Source: Pseudomonadota bacterium (lineage in GTDB: Bacteria > Desulfobacterota > Desulfobacteria > Desulfobacterales > RPRI01). Taken from it: 6,097 nucleotides of DNA. Shown one piece after another: positions 5,722 through 6,097 of the stretch (positions are counted from its first letter, which is position 1; every line of letters starts with the position of its first letter). The DNA is taken from the NCBI GenBank assembly GCA_018830925.1, contig JAHJRK010000294.1, positions 1 to 6,097 on the forward strand, read 5' to 3'. The position numbers and the translations under genes are program-made. A model generated the notes under the pieces. It was not told the DNA's origin. It did not search any database and saw only the letters and a program-made list of their open reading frames with translations.

Positions 5722-5777
5722 CCGCTCTTCAGGAGCGGTCTGACAAATCATCCTGTTAATCATGTAAATCCTGTCAG
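5722..5777. repeat. Hairpin followed by a dispersed-repeat-like sequence in the 5494-5960 spacer
   Basis: CCGCTC (5722-5727) pairs with GAGCGG (5733-5738) around a 5-base loop. It is followed by a stretch (5748-5775) with three variants of the same unit: ATCCTGTTA, ATCATGTAA and ATCCTGTCA. This type of sequence is familiar as a short intergenic repeat in several bacterial lineages, but the family cannot be confirmed here. The rest of 5494-5857 is AT-rich and holds no gene, tRNA or convincing promoter that I can see. Confidence 0.5.
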
Positions 5778-5857
5778 ATAAGTTTTTGTTGCGGCGCCGG
5801 GTTTGTCGAATTGCATCAAAGCGTGGGGGCTAACTACACGAAACAGCGAGGAACCAT

Positions 5858-5897
5858 AAAAAAGGGGCAAAGTAAATTCAATTTACAATGCCCCTTT
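5858..5897 (-). terminator. Rho-independent terminator of the dodecin-like gene
   Basis: AAAGGGGCA (5861-5869) pairs with TGCCCCTTT (5889-5897). After an A-A/A-A internal mismatch, GTAAAT (5872-5877) pairs with ATTTAC (5881-5886) around a 3-base loop. On the minus strand the GC-rich stem is followed by a T-run (complement of the A-run at 5858-5863). It lies about 64 bases beyond the dodecin stop. The plus-strand side has only a weak T-tract, so minus-strand termination is the main reading. Confidence 0.5.
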
Positions 5898-5905
5898 ATT
5901 ACTCT

Positions 5906-5942
5906 CCGGCTAAGCAAAAACAAAGTTTTTATGAGTTGCCGG
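5906..5942. repeat. Second inverted repeat between the dodecin stop and the terminator
   Basis: CCGGC (5906-5910) pairs with GCCGG (5938-5942), and inside it AAAAAC (5916-5921) pairs with GTTTTT (5925-5930). This is a two-part stem without a downstream T-run on either strand. It may stabilise the 3' end of the dodecin-like transcript. Confidence 0.5.
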
Positions 5943-5960
5943 ATAAAAAAATAAGTCTGC

Positions 5961-6097
5961 CTACTTGCCTGCTTCATATTTAAATGAAAGCTGAACCCTT
6001 GCCCTGTAAGCGGTAACTTTTCCTTTTTCTATTTTCATATCCAGTTTTGTGATTTCTCCGACTCTCAACTCGCGAAGGGATTTTCCCGCAAGCTCCA
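5961..6097 (-). CDS. Dodecin-family flavin-binding protein, 5' end beyond the window
   Basis: The last 44 codons and the TAG stop (5963-5961) are present; the N-terminal 20-30 residues lie beyond the right edge. The visible part contains SLRELRVGEITKLD, then KIEKGKV, then YRARVQLSFKYE. This matches the dodecin pattern of a helix end, a strand, a charged turn and a final strand ending in S-F-K-x-E. Dodecins are proteins of about 65-75 residues that form hollow dodecamers and store or buffer FMN, FAD or riboflavin. In flavin-stacking dodecins the strand after L-R-x-x-R begins with Trp; here that position is Val, as in a subset of bacterial dodecin-like proteins, so the ligand is uncertain. The gene is followed by a strong terminator and is not part of the dehydrogenase operon. 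Confidence 0.5.
   Translation of the reverse strand, partial: ELAGKSLRELRVGEITKLDMKIEKGKVTAYRARVQLSFKYEAGK

Noticed and set aside
5722..5777. CRISPR-like short repeats
   Set aside because: The repeated units are about 9 bases, are contiguous and have no spacers. There are no cas genes in the window.

Overview
This window comes from a bacterial chromosome. Its gene set and its many short intergenic inverted repeats suggest an anaerobic deltaproteobacterial-type organism (Desulfobacterota) that degrades acyl-CoAs. That assignment is inference from gene style; no rRNA or marker gene is present. Every gene supported here is on the minus strand, so transcription runs from high to low coordinates. 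The plus-strand reading frames are shadows of these genes.

Layout, in the direction of transcription. At the right edge is the C-terminal end of a dodecin-like flavin-binding protein (5961-6097). A strong intrinsic terminator (about 5858-5897) ends its transcript. An AT-rich, repeat-bearing spacer follows (5494-5960). Next is a lone gene for a small exported or membrane-anchored protein of unknown function (5044-5493), then a 318-base spacer. That spacer holds an inverted repeat, a good sigma-70-type promoter (about 4818-4847) and a near-palindrome (4746-4772). The promoter probably drives four genes: an acyl-CoA dehydrogenase (3583-4725), a second and more degenerate acyl-CoA dehydrogenase paralogue 13 bases downstream (2439-3569), a TetR-family regulator (1681-2352), and a small PHP-domain metal-dependent phosphoesterase only 4 bases after it (1125-1676). 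A 245-base spacer with three inverted-repeat structures then separates these from a thiolase-superfamily gene that runs off the left edge (1-879).

How the genes may work together. The two dehydrogenases look like the subunits of one heteromeric acyl-CoA dehydrogenase. One keeps the FAD-binding signature and the other has lost much of it. Neither has the usual catalytic glutamate in the C-terminal Tyr-Glu-Gly-Thr motif. The thiolase-like protein also lacks the cysteine nucleophile at the expected place. A heteromeric dehydrogenase together with a cysteine-less thiolase-fold protein recalls the ChsE1-ChsE2/Ltp2 steroid side-chain module of actinobacteria, where the thiolase-fold protein is a retro-aldolase. 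By analogy the locus could process a branched or bulky acyl-CoA. The TetR protein is the obvious candidate for a substrate-responsive regulator of the operon. The substrate is not identified by the sequence. The presence of the PHP enzyme in the operon is unexplained.
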